The notes beneath the pieces were generated by a model, which was given only the letters and a program-made list of their open reading frames with translations, was not told the origin of the DNA and searched no databases. Both the position numbers and the translations under genes were made by a program. This document shows, one piece after another, positions 41,481 through 50,487 of a stretch of 64,000 nucleotides of DNA (position 1 is the first letter of the stretch; every line of letters begins with the position of its first letter). This DNA comes from Neolewinella maritima (GTDB lineage Bacteria; Bacteroidota; Bacteroidia; Chitinophagales; Saprospiraceae), in assembly GCF_923081025.1 (NCBI RefSeq), contig NZ_CAKLPZ010000006.1, positions 1 through 64,000 of the forward strand, read 5' to 3'.

Positions 41481-42713
41481 TTAATGCCCGTGTTCTAGTG
41501 CCCCCGACTGACTCTGGGCGTACACGAAGTAAGCTCCCTCGGTCACGATCTTCATACCCGCCGGTAGGGGATCGATCAGCCGCACGGCGGTGTAGCCGTT
41601 GTCGGTCACGCCGGGGTTAACCGGTAGCCGCTCGAAGTTGACCTCGTCGCCGATTTGCTCCGCCGGGGCGATAAACACGTAGGAAGACTCCCCGTCCCGC
41701 AGCACCGCCTCCTCGGGCAGGACCTGTACCGTCTCGTCGTTGAGCCAGATGCGGGCCTCGGCGAAGCGCCCCTGCACGAAGGGCGGTTGGTCGCCCTTCA
41801 GGTGGGCGTGCACCCGCACGGTCTTGTTCTCCTCGTTGAACTCCTTGCCGATCACGTGAATCTCCGCTTCGTAGGAAGTCGTTCCGAGCGCGGGAATGCG
41901 GTAGCTCACCCGCTGCCCCTTTTCCAATCGCGCAACGTCGCGCTCGAAGACGTCCAGTTCCAGGTGCAGGTGGTCCTCGTCGATCAACTCCATCAGTTCG
42001 GTACTGGGCTCGACGTAGATGCCGTCGTGCATCGAAATGGTCGTGATGTAGCCGCTACGGGGCGCAAACAGCGTGATGCGCTCGAGAATAGTCTCCGGGG
42101 TGAGCCGGTCCGTGCGGATGCCCAGGTATTCCAGCCGCTGCTTTACGCCGGATAGGGTAGCGGTTTTGGAAGCGAGCTCGGAACGTAGGCGCTGTACGTC
42201 CTTGAGAATGCCGGCATCGGCGGCCAGTAATGCTTCCTGGCGGTCCAACTCCTGCTGTAAGTACACCAGCTCGGCCGCGAGCTCCAGGTAGCGCTGCTGG
42301 TGATCGATGAACTCCGGATTTTCCAGGTAGCCCAGCACGGCTCCCCTCCTGACGTAGTCACCCTCAACGTACCCACGTACGTTGCGGACAAAGCCACTGG
42401 CCCGGGCGCTTACCGCGGCGTAGCCGTTCGGGGGCAGGCCCAGGGTACCGGTTGCGGTGAGGTAGTCGTTCACCTTTCGCTCACTTAAGTCACCGAGCCG
42501 GATATCCATATTTTTGATCTGGGCGGTGGTAAGGTGCACACCTTTTTCTTCCTCGCCATGTTCGTCTTCCCCCTCCGCGTAAGCGTCGTCAAGACTAGTT
42601 TCACCTGCGGGCGCGACGGCAGACGCTTCATTCCGGGCGGGGCCGCAGGTGCTGAAAAAAGTCAGCAAGAGCAGTGCAACTACCGCCGGCATAAATACTT
42701 TTATTGGTTTCAT
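41481..42713 (-). CDS. czcB: CzcB/CusB-type efflux adaptor
   Basis: A 410-aa lipoprotein from the ATG at 42713 (LLLTFFSTC lipobox), with an acidic linker (AEGEDEHGEEEKGVHLT). It has lipoyl-hairpin segments (GFVRNVRGYVEGDYVRRGAVLGYLENPEF), a long coiled-coil hairpin (YLELAAELVYLQQELDRQEAL) and beta-barrel domains. This fits the periplasmic adaptor of CzcCBA/CusCBA systems. It is encoded 10 bases after the fused pump gene. Confidence 0.9.
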   Translation of the reverse strand: MKPIKVFMPAVVALLLLTFFSTCGPARNEASAVAPAGETSLDDAYAEGEDEHGEEEKGVHLTTAQIKNMDIRLGDLSERKVNDYLTATGTLGLPPNGYAAVSARASGFVRNVRGYVEGDYVRRGAVLGYLENPEFIDHQQRYLELAAELVYLQQELDRQEALLAADAGILKDVQRLRSELASKTATLSGVKQRLEYLGIRTDRLTPETILERITLFAPRSGYITTISMHDGIYVEPSTELMELIDEDHLHLELDVFERDVARLEKGQRVSYRIPALGTTSYEAEIHVIGKEFNEENKTVRVHAHLKGDQPPFVQGRFAEARIWLNDETVQVLPEEAVLRDGESSYVFIAPAEQIGDEVNFERLPVNPGVTDNGYTAVRLIDPLPAGMKIVTEGAYFVYAQSQSGALEHGH

Positions 42714-42723
42714 TTCGGGGGAG

Positions 42724-45700
42724 TTATTGGTTGAGAAGAAACTGGAGCTCGGCGACGCTCCGGTTATGGGCGAGCAGTTGTTTGTAGTAGGCCAGGCCGG
42801 AGCGGCCGAGGAGGTCCAGCGCACTGAGTAGCTCCAGGTAGGAAAGCTCGCCGGCGCGGTAATTCAGGCGGGTCAGGCGTACGATCTCGGGGTTGACTTC
42901 ACTGAGTTGTCGTCGGTAGTAATCTACCGCGGCGGCGTAGCTAGCCGCCCGGGTAGTAAGCTCCAGTCGGCTGCGCCGTAGGCGCAGCCGCTCGGCGTCG
43001 AGCCGGCTTTCGGCCACGGCTACCCCCAGTTGCTGGGATTCGATCCGCCGCCGGACGGGCTGGTTGAAGAGTGGTACGGTCACCCCGGCCTCGATACCGC
43101 TCAGGTAGCCGCCCTCGAAGTACCGCTGGGCTGAGTAACCCAGTCGGAACCCCGGTCGCAGTTCCGCCCTCGTCTGCCCAATACCGCTGCGGGCAATGGC
43201 GATGTTGCGGTCGGCCAGTTGCACGGAAAGGGAGGCCTGGGTGGTGTCTAGTAGGAGTGGAGCGGTAGCCAGCCGCAGCGTATCGTTCACGTCCGTTGGC
43301 ACTCCGCTTCCTATTAGGACACCGAGTTGCTGGCGTAACGCCCGGGTAAAAAGCTGCGTTTGTTCCAGTAAGAGCTCCTGTTCCCGCAGGCGGGAGCCGA
43401 GGTTGAGCGCCTCCAGCCGGTTGGCCTCCCCAGCCTGGACGCGTGCCTCGGCGATCCGGTAGTATTCGGCGTAGATGTCGACCAGCCGTTCGTAAAGCTT
43501 TAGCAGGGCTTGGCGTTGCTGTAGCTCGTAGTATACCCGCCGTACTTCCAACTTCAGTTCCGCTTCGGTCAGCCGGCCACTAACCAGGTTGCCGGCGACG
43601 ATCGCGTCCTGCACGGCATTAGTCGCCCGCACCGCCGCCGGACTGTCGAAGCGCTGCACGACCGACAGTTGGTTGACCCGCTGACCGTTTTCGCGAAACA
43701 GTCCGTCACCGTTGTAGCTGATGTCGGTGACGCCGGGCGTGTAGGGCAGGCCCTGTAACGCTTGATTCTGCCGGATAAGCTGGTTAGCGGCCCGCACGTC
43801 GGGGTTAGCGGCGATGGCTTGCTCGATGGCCTGTTCCAGGGATAGGCTTTGCACCTCCTGCGTCCGCGCCAAATTCGGCAGTAGCAGCAGGGGTAAGAGC
43901 ACTACCAGACCCGCTTTTTTGGCCAGCCTCCCTTGTTTCCACCCCTCCAGCCAGCTGTAGAGAATGGGCAGGATAACGAGGGTAAGGAAGGTAGCCGTGA
44001 TGAGCCCCCCGATGACGACGGTAGCCAGTGGCCGCTGCACTTCCGCCCCGCCCGAGGTAGAGATGGCCATCGGCAGGAAGCCGAGCGAGGCTACCGACGC
44101 GGTCATGATGACGGGCCGCAGGCGCACCTGGGTACCCTCGATGATGCGCGCCCGAACGTCGTCCCACCCCTCCTTCTTCAGGTCGTTGAGGTAGCCGATG
44201 AGTACGATACCGTTGAGCACCGCCACCCCAAAGAGCGCGATAAAGCCGATGCCCGCCGAGATACTGAAGGGCATGCCCCGCAGCTCCAAAGCCCAAATAC
44301 CCCCGATGGCGGACAGCGGAATGGCCACGAAAATGAGCGCGGCCTGGGAAAAACTGCCGAAGGTAAAGAACAGTAGCACGAAGATCAGGGCCAGGGCTAC
44401 GGGCACGGCAATAGCCAGGCGCGCACTGGCGGCCTGTAGGTTCTCGAACTGTCCGCCGTAGGTGAGGTAGTAGCCAGGGGGGAGATCCAACTGCTGACTG
44501 ATTTTTTCCTGTATATCGGTGACCAGCGTTTCCACGTCCGTATCACCTACGTTGACGCCGATCACGATACGGCGGTTGGTGTTTTCGCGGCTGATCTGCA
44601 AGGGTGCATCGACCAGTTGAACGCGGGCTACCTCACGCAATGGAACCTGGGAGCCGTTCTCGAGCGGGATGTAGAGGTTGGCGACGTTGTCGATGCCCGC
44701 CCGTGCATCGTCCTGCAGGCGTACGGTGAGGTCAAAGCGCCGCTCGCCTTCGTACACGGTGCCCGCCGAGGCCCCCGCGAAGGCCGCGCGGACGACCCGG
44801 TTGACGTCGCGCACCTGTAGTCCGTACTGGGCCATTTTAGGGTAGTCGAAGTCGACCACGATCTGCGGCATTCCGACGGCCTGCTCGACCGTTACGGTAC
44901 CCGCTCCGGGAACATTTTGGATGATGGCCTCGGCTTCCTTGGCTTTTTGGTAGGCGATTTCCAGGTCCGGTCCGTAGAGTTTGATGGCTACGTCGGCCTT
45001 GGCCCCCGTGATCAGTTCGTTGAAGCGCAGTTGGATCGGCTGGGAAAACTCCAGTCCGATACCCGGGTAGTCTTCCATGACCTCCGCGATGGCCGCGAAC
45101 ATGCCCTGACGGTCGGGGGCGGTGGTCCATTCATCGCGGGGCTTCATAACAATGGTGTAATCGCCGATCTCTACCGGCATGGGGTCGGTGGGTATCTCGG
45201 CGGCACCGATGTTGGTGATAACTTCCTTGATCTCGGGAAACTCCTCCAGTAGGGTCAACTGCACCCGCTCGGTGAGTGCGACACTCTGTGAGAGCGACGT
45301 GCCGGGCGGCAGGATCTGCTGCATGGCCAGGTCGCCCTCGTCGAGGGTAGGAATGAACTCGCCCCCCATCCGGGAGAATACCCAGATACTGATGGCGAAT
45401 AGCGCCACGGTAGCCAGTACAAACAGCGTCTTGAAGCGCAGGGCGGCATGCAGTAGGGGAGTATATCCGCGCTGGAAGAAGGCGATGATCCGATCGGCGA
45501 TCGTCCGCTTGTTGCTCACCTGCTTGTTCAGTACGAGGGCCGCCATAGCCGGTACGTAGGTGAGCGAGAGGATCAGCGCCCCAGCGATGGCCAGCATGAC
45601 GGTCTGCGCCATGGGGCGGAACATTTTGCCCTCGATGCCGACCAGGGCCAGGATGGGAATGTAAACCATGAGGATAATGATCTCCCCAAAGGCCGCCGAG

Positions 45701-47034
45701 CTACGGATCTTGATGGAGGCACCTTCTACTTCCGCGTCCATCTCCAGTTGCGTGAGTTTACGGCCGGCGAAACCTACCTGAAGCCGGTGTACGATCGCCT
45801 CTACGATAATTACCGCGCCGTCTACGATGAGGCCGAAGTCGATCGCCCCCAGGCTCATTAGGTTGGCGCTGATGCCCAGCACGTTCATCATCGAGATCGC
45901 AAAGAGCATCGCCAGGGGAATGACCGAAGCGACGATCAGGCCCGCCCGCCAGTTGCCGAGCAGGAGGATGAGTACGAAGACGACGATCAGACCACCCTCG
46001 ATCAGGTTCTTCTCAACGGTACCGATGGCCGTGGAAACGAGCTTGTCGCGCACCAGGTAGGGCTCGATCACTACCCCCTCGGGCAGGGACTGCTGAATCT
46101 GCTCGACCCGCTCCTTGACCCGCTCGGTGACGGCCGACGAATTGGCCCCCTTGAGCATCATTACCCGGCCGCCGACGGCCTCCTTTCCGTTCCAGACCAG
46201 CGCCCCGTAACGGGGAGCCTTACCGAACTGAACGGTAGCGACGTCTTCGATAAGGATGGGTCTACCCGCGCGAACGTCGACCACGATCTTGCGGATGTCG
46301 GCCAGTTCATTGACCACGCCGTTGGTGCGGATGTAGTAGGTCCGGGGGTTCTTTTCGATGTAGGCACCGCCGGTGTTCTCGTTGCTGTTCTCCAGGGCGG
46401 TGAGGACCGCTCCGATGCTTATACCAACCGATTTCAGCAACTCCGGATCGACGGCCACCTCGTACTGCTTCAGGAAGCCCCCCATGGTGTTGACCTCCAC
46501 GACCCCCTCGATGCCGGAGAGTTGGCGGCTGACGATCCAGTCCTGGATGCTGCGCAGTTCGGTGGCCGAGTACTGATCTTCGTAACCGGGCAGGGGGTGA
46601 ACGACGTACTGGTAGATCTCCCCCAGACCGGTGGAAATCGGCGACATCTCCGGACTGCCCAGGCCATCGGGGATATTGGCTACCGCTTCCTTAAGGTGCT
46701 CGCTGACCAACTGGCGGGCCAGGTAGATGTCGGTGCTTTCTTCGAAAACCACCGTGACGACGGACAGGCCAAAACGGGAAATGGACCGTATCTCCACCAG
46801 GTCCTGCAGATTTTGCAGGGCCAGCTCGATGGGCGTGGTGATGAACTGCTCGATCTCCTGCGTGGCGAGCGTGGGGGAGGTCGTAATGACCTGCACCTGG
46901 TTGTTGGTGATGTCGGGTACGGCATCGATGGGTATCTGACGCAGGGAGAAGATACCCCAGAGGATGAGGGCCAGGACAAATAGTCCGACCACTAGCTTAT
47001 TCCTTACGGAATAAGCGATAATTTTATCAAACAT
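42724..47034 (-). CDS. czcA: CzcA-CzcC fusion: heavy-metal RND pump joined to TolC-type channel protein
   Basis: A 1436-aa protein. Residues 1-~1030 are a complete HME-type RND pump with the metal-pump TM4 motif DFGLIVDGAVIIVE (~400) and twelve membrane helices. Residues ~1055-1436 form a TolC/OEP protein (LEQAIEQAIAANPDVRAANQLIRQNQ...YRAGELSYLELLSALDLLG). Between them lies a basic-hydrophobic segment, KKAGLVVLLPLLLLPNLARTQE, that looks like a buried signal peptide and would carry the channel part across the inner membrane. CzcA-OEP fusions are known in Bacteroidetes. Likely substrates are Co, Zn or Cd. Confidence 0.93.
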   Translation of the reverse strand: MFDKIIAYSVRNKLVVGLFVLALILWGIFSLRQIPIDAVPDITNNQVQVITTSPTLATQEIEQFITTPIELALQNLQDLVEIRSISRFGLSVVTVVFEESTDIYLARQLVSEHLKEAVANIPDGLGSPEMSPISTGLGEIYQYVVHPLPGYEDQYSATELRSIQDWIVSRQLSGIEGVVEVNTMGGFLKQYEVAVDPELLKSVGISIGAVLTALENSNENTGGAYIEKNPRTYYIRTNGVVNELADIRKIVVDVRAGRPILIEDVATVQFGKAPRYGALVWNGKEAVGGRVMMLKGANSSAVTERVKERVEQIQQSLPEGVVIEPYLVRDKLVSTAIGTVEKNLIEGGLIVVFVLILLLGNWRAGLIVASVIPLAMLFAISMMNVLGISANLMSLGAIDFGLIVDGAVIIVEAIVHRLQVGFAGRKLTQLEMDAEVEGASIKIRSSAAFGEIIILMVYIPILALVGIEGKMFRPMAQTVMLAIAGALILSLTYVPAMAALVLNKQVSNKRTIADRIIAFFQRGYTPLLHAALRFKTLFVLATVALFAISIWVFSRMGGEFIPTLDEGDLAMQQILPPGTSLSQSVALTERVQLTLLEEFPEIKEVITNIGAAEIPTDPMPVEIGDYTIVMKPRDEWTTAPDRQGMFAAIAEVMEDYPGIGLEFSQPIQLRFNELITGAKADVAIKLYGPDLEIAYQKAKEAEAIIQNVPGAGTVTVEQAVGMPQIVVDFDYPKMAQYGLQVRDVNRVVRAAFAGASAGTVYEGERRFDLTVRLQDDARAGIDNVANLYIPLENGSQVPLREVARVQLVDAPLQISRENTNRRIVIGVNVGDTDVETLVTDIQEKISQQLDLPPGYYLTYGGQFENLQAASARLAIAVPVALALIFVLLFFTFGSFSQAALIFVAIPLSAIGGIWALELRGMPFSISAGIGFIALFGVAVLNGIVLIGYLNDLKKEGWDDVRARIIEGTQVRLRPVIMTASVASLGFLPMAISTSGGAEVQRPLATVVIGGLITATFLTLVILPILYSWLEGWKQGRLAKKAGLVVLLPLLLLPNLARTQEVQSLSLEQAIEQAIAANPDVRAANQLIRQNQALQGLPYTPGVTDISYNGDGLFRENGQRVNQLSVVQRFDSPAAVRATNAVQDAIVAGNLVSGRLTEAELKLEVRRVYYELQQRQALLKLYERLVDIYAEYYRIAEARVQAGEANRLEALNLGSRLREQELLLEQTQLFTRALRQQLGVLIGSGVPTDVNDTLRLATAPLLLDTTQASLSVQLADRNIAIARSGIGQTRAELRPGFRLGYSAQRYFEGGYLSGIEAGVTVPLFNQPVRRRIESQQLGVAVAESRLDAERLRLRRSRLELTTRAASYAAAVDYYRRQLSEVNPEIVRLTRLNYRAGELSYLELLSALDLLGRSGLAYYKQLLAHNRSVAELQFLLNQ

Positions 47035-47048
47035 GAAGGGGAGAGTTC

Positions 47049-47100
47049 GTTAAACCGAGGGGTGCTGACGGGAGAGACTACTCCCGTAAAGTGGTTTAAC
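47049..47100. repeat. Nested inverted repeats between the Cys/His gene and the czcA fusion gene
   Basis: Outer arms GTTAAACC (47049-47056) and GGTTTAAC (47093-47100) enclose an inner hairpin ACGGGAG/CTCCCGT (47068-47074, 47081-47087). They lie in the leader of the fusion gene, right after the preceding stop. They could be an attenuator, a processing site or a regulator-binding site. There is no U tract. Confidence 0.5.
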
Positions 47101-47435
47101 TAGACTCTGGGGGGTTGCCCGTTGGGGCCACCTAAAGCGGTGGGGTTCCAGTCCCGGACGAAGCTGGGCTGGGTAATGCCGCGGGGGGGCAGCGGTTGCT
47201 GTTCTTCGAGAACTTCAAACGGGGTAGGGGGAGTATCCGCTACCGCGCTACAACAGGCGCATACGCAGAAGGGTGTGCAGTGATCCTGGTGACCGGCGTC
47301 GTTGTGATCGTGTTCGGCGTTTGCTTCGTGCAGTTCAGCAGGCGCGTCGAAGGCGACCAGGGGCTGCTCATCCTGGCAGGGGATGAGCGCCATACCGAAG
47401 AGGTAGACCGCGAAGAGAAGCATAGAGTAACGCAC
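47100..47435 (-). CDS. Small Cys/His-rich metal-operon protein (DUF6660-like)
   Basis: A 111-aa protein with an N-terminal hydrophobic segment (LLFAVYLFGMALIPCQD) and a metal-binding-looking cluster HEANAEHDHNDAGHQDHCTPFCVCACC. The C-PFC-C-CC pattern and its place ahead of czc genes match the DUF6660 proteins found in Bacteroidetes metal-efflux loci. It probably binds metal in the envelope as a buffer or sensor. It is the first gene of the operon. Confidence 0.75.
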   Translation of the reverse strand: MRYSMLLFAVYLFGMALIPCQDEQPLVAFDAPAELHEANAEHDHNDAGHQDHCTPFCVCACCSAVADTPPTPFEVLEEQQPLPPRGITQPSFVRDWNPTALGGPNGQPPRV

Positions 47436-47602
47436 GTCGGAAAAACGTCTTTGTGAGTAGAAGGTTGAAACTTCGACTGATCAATGGATAGTTACTTGCT
47501 ACTCTAAAAGGTAACCTTAAGGGCTGCTACAAGCTAAAGCTTATCAATTGTATAAAAACCGAGGCTAAACGGCGAACGTTGCAAAGGCTATAATCACACC
47601 TT

Positions 47603-48150
47603 TTGAACAAGACCTTAACACATGCCGAAGTTCAACAACACTTCCCGGACTTCACCGAGCCCCAACTTTAGATGACGGCATGGAATTGTTTTTGTATTAC
47701 CTCACCCGTGGAGACAGCTGTGCGATGACCTTTACGTGTTGCATGGCCGATAAACGTAGTGAGATTCGTGCTGTGGCGGAAGAGCCCACCGTTATTTTAG
47801 GACTACCACAGTAGAGACTCGAGGAGTGGATGCCTCTGTACAAGAGATGGAAAAAGTTTGTCATGCGGACTTGCGATCAGCGCCTGCGTGAGCTCATCCA
47901 CACCATCGGTCAGGTTACGTTCAACCAGCTTGACGAAGGGCTAGTCGGCTACGTACAGAAACGTGCGGAGTTGAGCAGTGATCTTACGATACAGACTACC
48001 CATAAGGAAATAGCGGATGAACTGCACGTCAGCCGGGAGGCTATCTCTCGTCTGCTCAAGATTTTGGAGCAGCGAGGGGGAGTCATGTTGGGTCGTAATC
48101 GCGTACAGTTGTTAAAGACGCCTTACACAAATAGAATCCGCAGAAAGTGA
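47603..48150 (+). pseudogene. Decayed Crp/Fnr-family regulator gene
   Basis: Three pieces of one Crp/Fnr protein are visible. From ~47603 one frame reads NKTLTHAEVQQHFPDFTEPQL, the usual N terminus, then stops. From ~47671 another frame reads DDGMELFLYYLTRGDSCAMTF...AVAEEPTVILGLPQ, the end of the effector domain. That frame hits an in-frame TAG (47812-47814) and continues as RLEEWMPLYKRWKKFVM into an intact helix-turn-helix (IADELHVSREAISRLLKILEQRGGV) ending at 48150. About 50-60 codons of the effector domain are missing. The internal ATG at 47830 could still give a 106-aa DNA-binding fragment. Confidence 0.8.
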
Positions 48151-48158
48151 TTTGCTCG

Positions 48159-48174
48159 TGTGATGTCGGTCACA
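48159..48174. promoter_or_regulatory. Crp/Fnr-type operator upstream of the desaturase-like gene
   Basis: TGTGA-TGTCGG-TCACA is a perfect match to the classical Crp consensus TGTGA-N6-TCACA. It is 34 bases before the ATG at 48208. The same palindrome recurs before the DoxX gene, so it is probably a real site for a Crp/Fnr-family protein. Confidence 0.75.
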
Positions 48175-48207
48175 AACTTCCCATGATCCACGCCGGAACT
48201 TTGGGAT

Positions 48208-49254
48208 ATGGACCGTTACGTCGATGCGATCATCAGTAGCTACTATGGGTATGCTGACTATTTGTGGCGGGATATTACCTCCCCTCAGTGGACCTCCTAC
48301 TTCTATCTGCTGATCACGGTATCGACTGTCTTTTTCGTGCTCGAGGTTCTAATACCATGGCGTCGTGGACAGTCGATATTCCGGAAGGATTTTTTCCTTG
48401 ATGTCTTCTACATGTTCTTCAACTTTTTTCTGTTCTACCTGATCGCTTATAATGCTGCTTCTACGGTGGTAGTCACTCTGCTTAACGATACGGTGAAAGA
48501 GTTCTTCGGCGGGTTCGATTTGCAGGCTTTCAACCCCATCTACACTTGGCCCCTTTGGACAGTCCTGCTTCTCGGGTTTTTCGTTCGTGACTTCATCCAG
48601 TGGGGGGTGCACCGCCTGATGCACCGCTTGGAGCCGCTATGGAAATTTCATCAGGTCCACCATTCCGTACGCGAAATGGGCTTTGCCGCTCACCTGCGCT
48701 TCCACTGGATGGAGATTGTACTGTACCGCAGCATCGAGTACATACCCCTGGCACTACTTGGAATAGGACTCTATGATTTCTTTGTCATCCATCTCGTCGG
48801 CCTCGCCTGGGGGCACTACAACCACGCCAATTTTCGACTACCAAACTGGCTGACCGGGGGCATCGTAGGTGGACTAATTGGCTTGGCCATTGGGAGCGGG
48901 AGCTTTGAAATCTCCCTGATCGATGACCCAACCAACTTCACGGCACTTGCCGGACTTGCCGGAGGGGTGGCTGCCGGAGGGCTCGTGCTAGCACCCTTAA
49001 TGCCGTACCTATTTAACAGCCCCGAGATGCATCTCTGGCACCACGCGCGCCACCTGCCCGATGAAACCCGTCACGGGGTGAATTTTGGATTGACGCTTGC
49101 GATCTGGGACTACCTTTTTGGTACTAATTACCAACCCCGCAACCAGGCCGACTTGGAGCTTGGCTTCCCGGGGATGGAGACGTTTCCAAAAGATTTTGTG
49201 GGACAGGCAACTACTGGATTCAACCTGACTCGATTCCCATCGCAGTGTGATTAA
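48208..49254 (+). CDS. Sterol desaturase / fatty acid hydroxylase family protein
   Basis: A 348-aa membrane protein with about six helices and the His clusters of the di-iron hydroxylase superfamily: HRLMH, HQVHH, NHANF and MHLWHHARH. The protein would hydroxylate or desaturate a lipid at the membrane. An unusual Gly-rich hydrophobic insert (GGIVGGLIGLAIGSG...GLAGGVAAGGLVLAP) separates the last His groups. The upstream Crp-type operator suggests control by a Crp/Fnr regulator, perhaps in response to redox or oxygen, since the enzyme class needs O2. Confidence 0.87.
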   Translation: MDRYVDAIISSYYGYADYLWRDITSPQWTSYFYLLITVSTVFFVLEVLIPWRRGQSIFRKDFFLDVFYMFFNFFLFYLIAYNAASTVVVTLLNDTVKEFFGGFDLQAFNPIYTWPLWTVLLLGFFVRDFIQWGVHRLMHRLEPLWKFHQVHHSVREMGFAAHLRFHWMEIVLYRSIEYIPLALLGIGLYDFFVIHLVGLAWGHYNHANFRLPNWLTGGIVGGLIGLAIGSGSFEISLIDDPTNFTALAGLAGGVAAGGLVLAPLMPYLFNSPEMHLWHHARHLPDETRHGVNFGLTLAIWDYLFGTNYQPRNQADLELGFPGMETFPKDFVGQATTGFNLTRFPSQCD

Positions 49255-49332
49255 CGGTTAAAGACATCATGACTAGCAGCTTTCGTGAGGCTCACGTAGA
49301 ACATAGTTAACGGAAGGTTAATGCACTGTGAG

Positions 49333-49348
49333 TGTGATAGACATCACA
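49333..49348. promoter_or_regulatory. Crp/Fnr-type operator upstream of the DoxX gene
   Basis: TGTGA-TAGACA-TCACA is again a perfect TGTGA-N6-TCACA palindrome, 57 bases before the ATG at 49406. Together with the site at 48159 it defines a two-promoter regulon. Confidence 0.75.
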
Positions 49349-49405
49349 GACATGGGATGCCCCCCAGAATACCTTGTCTCTTCCTGATAATCTAACCCAG
49401 TACCT

Positions 49406-49810
49406 ATGCGCCGCACCGTCAGTGTAAGCCCTCTTTCCGTAACTCTTCTGCGCGTGATGCTCAGTGGCATATTCTTGGTTGCGGGCGGAAACCATCTCTT
49501 GAACACCGAAGCAACCGTGGCCCGGATGCACCACGCCAGTTTGAAAAACTTCGCCCTCTACTTTGGAGAGCCGGAGTGGCTGGTGATTCTATCAGGAGTT
49601 ACCATGCTAGTGGCAGGCTTAGGCCTACTCTCCGGCTTTCTTTCGCGCTACGCCGCGCTGGTGTTACTTGCGGTGCTCATTCCGATTACCATCACCGTAC
49701 AGATAGGCCAGGTAACTACCCTGGGGCCACTGTTTAAGAATGTTGCCATCAGCGGCGGATTACTCTTTTTTATTATCAATAATTTCCCATCTCCAAACCT
49801 AATCCGATGA
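49406..49810 (+). CDS. DoxX-family membrane protein
   Basis: A 134-aa protein with four membrane helices. The opening SVTLLRVMLSGIFLVAGGNHL is typical of DoxX proteins (helix with a G-x2-H/K-L pattern). Members occur with thiosulfate:quinone oxidoreductase and thiol-redox proteins. Its last 4 bases overlap the DsrE-like gene, so the two are co-translated and likely act in one process, perhaps sulfur or thiol redox. Confidence 0.82.
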   Translation: MRRTVSVSPLSVTLLRVMLSGIFLVAGGNHLLNTEATVARMHHASLKNFALYFGEPEWLVILSGVTMLVAGLGLLSGFLSRYAALVLLAVLIPITITVQIGQVTTLGPLFKNVAISGGLLFFIINNFPSPNLIR

Positions 49811-50247
49811 AAACTACCATCCTGTTTACACTTTTTCTTATCCTCGCCATCGGCGGTACTGCCAATGCTCAGGAGTCGAATGATACTACAATTATCGCGG
49901 GTGTAGAATCCCTGCAGAAGTACGTTGTACTGACCAAGAAGATACCACAGCTCAAACCCATTCTACTAACGGCCAAGCACTTTCGGGAGGAGGACGGCGC
50001 ATCCTTCGGCGATTTCCAGATCATCATTTGTGGACAGGATATCGTCAACATCACGGACGCAGCGACGATGAACCCCTACATCGATCAGGCCCGCGAACTA
50101 GGAGTTACCCTAGTTGCCTGTGGTTTCTCCATGCAAAAGTTCGGGGTTGATCCCACTTTGGTACCCGATGGTATTGAGACCGTTGATAACGGGATTCAGC
50201 ACAACTTCACCTTACAGAAGAAGGGTTATTACTCCATCAGTCTGTGA
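49807..50247 (+). CDS. DsrE/F-like secreted protein
   Basis: A 146-aa protein with a signal peptide (ILFTLFLILAIGGTANAQ). It has a DsrE/DsrF-type fold: FQIIICGQDIVNITDAA followed by YIDQARELGVTLVACGFSMQKFGVDPTLVPDGI. The Cys in VACGFSM matches the position used for persulfide relay in DsrE-like proteins. It overlaps the DoxX gene by 4 bases. It probably handles sulfur in the periplasm; substrate unknown. Confidence 0.82.
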   Translation: MKTTILFTLFLILAIGGTANAQESNDTTIIAGVESLQKYVVLTKKIPQLKPILLTAKHFREEDGASFGDFQIIICGQDIVNITDAATMNPYIDQARELGVTLVACGFSMQKFGVDPTLVPDGIETVDNGIQHNFTLQKKGYYSISL

Positions 50248-50355
50248 TCTGAGGGGGTCCCTTTTCCGGTTCGAAGCGCTGTAGAAGTTGCATTTGTAAC
50301 TCTGCACCTCATTATCCGATGCATCCCGCATAGGTTCTGTTTGGTGTATAAGTGT

Positions 50356-50432
50356 AACCTAGAAAAAAGAGATAATTTACTGGTAGTCAGCTAGTTATGC
50401 GAATTCGGCTCTGGCTTTTTCATTTCTAGGTT
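50356..50432. repeat. Inverted repeat upstream of the right recombinase
   Basis: AACCTAGAAA (50356-50365) and its exact reverse complement TTTCTAGGTT (50423-50432) flank 57 bases, about 55 bases before the recombinase start. TGTAACCT also occurs twice (50353-50360, 50460-50467) with a close third copy at 50295. The layout parallels the inverted repeat before the left recombinase. Confidence 0.5.
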
Positions 50433-50487
50433 TCGTTTTCCTGCGTGAACGGTGGTTTTTGTAACCTCCCGTCCGTACCTTAAGTAC

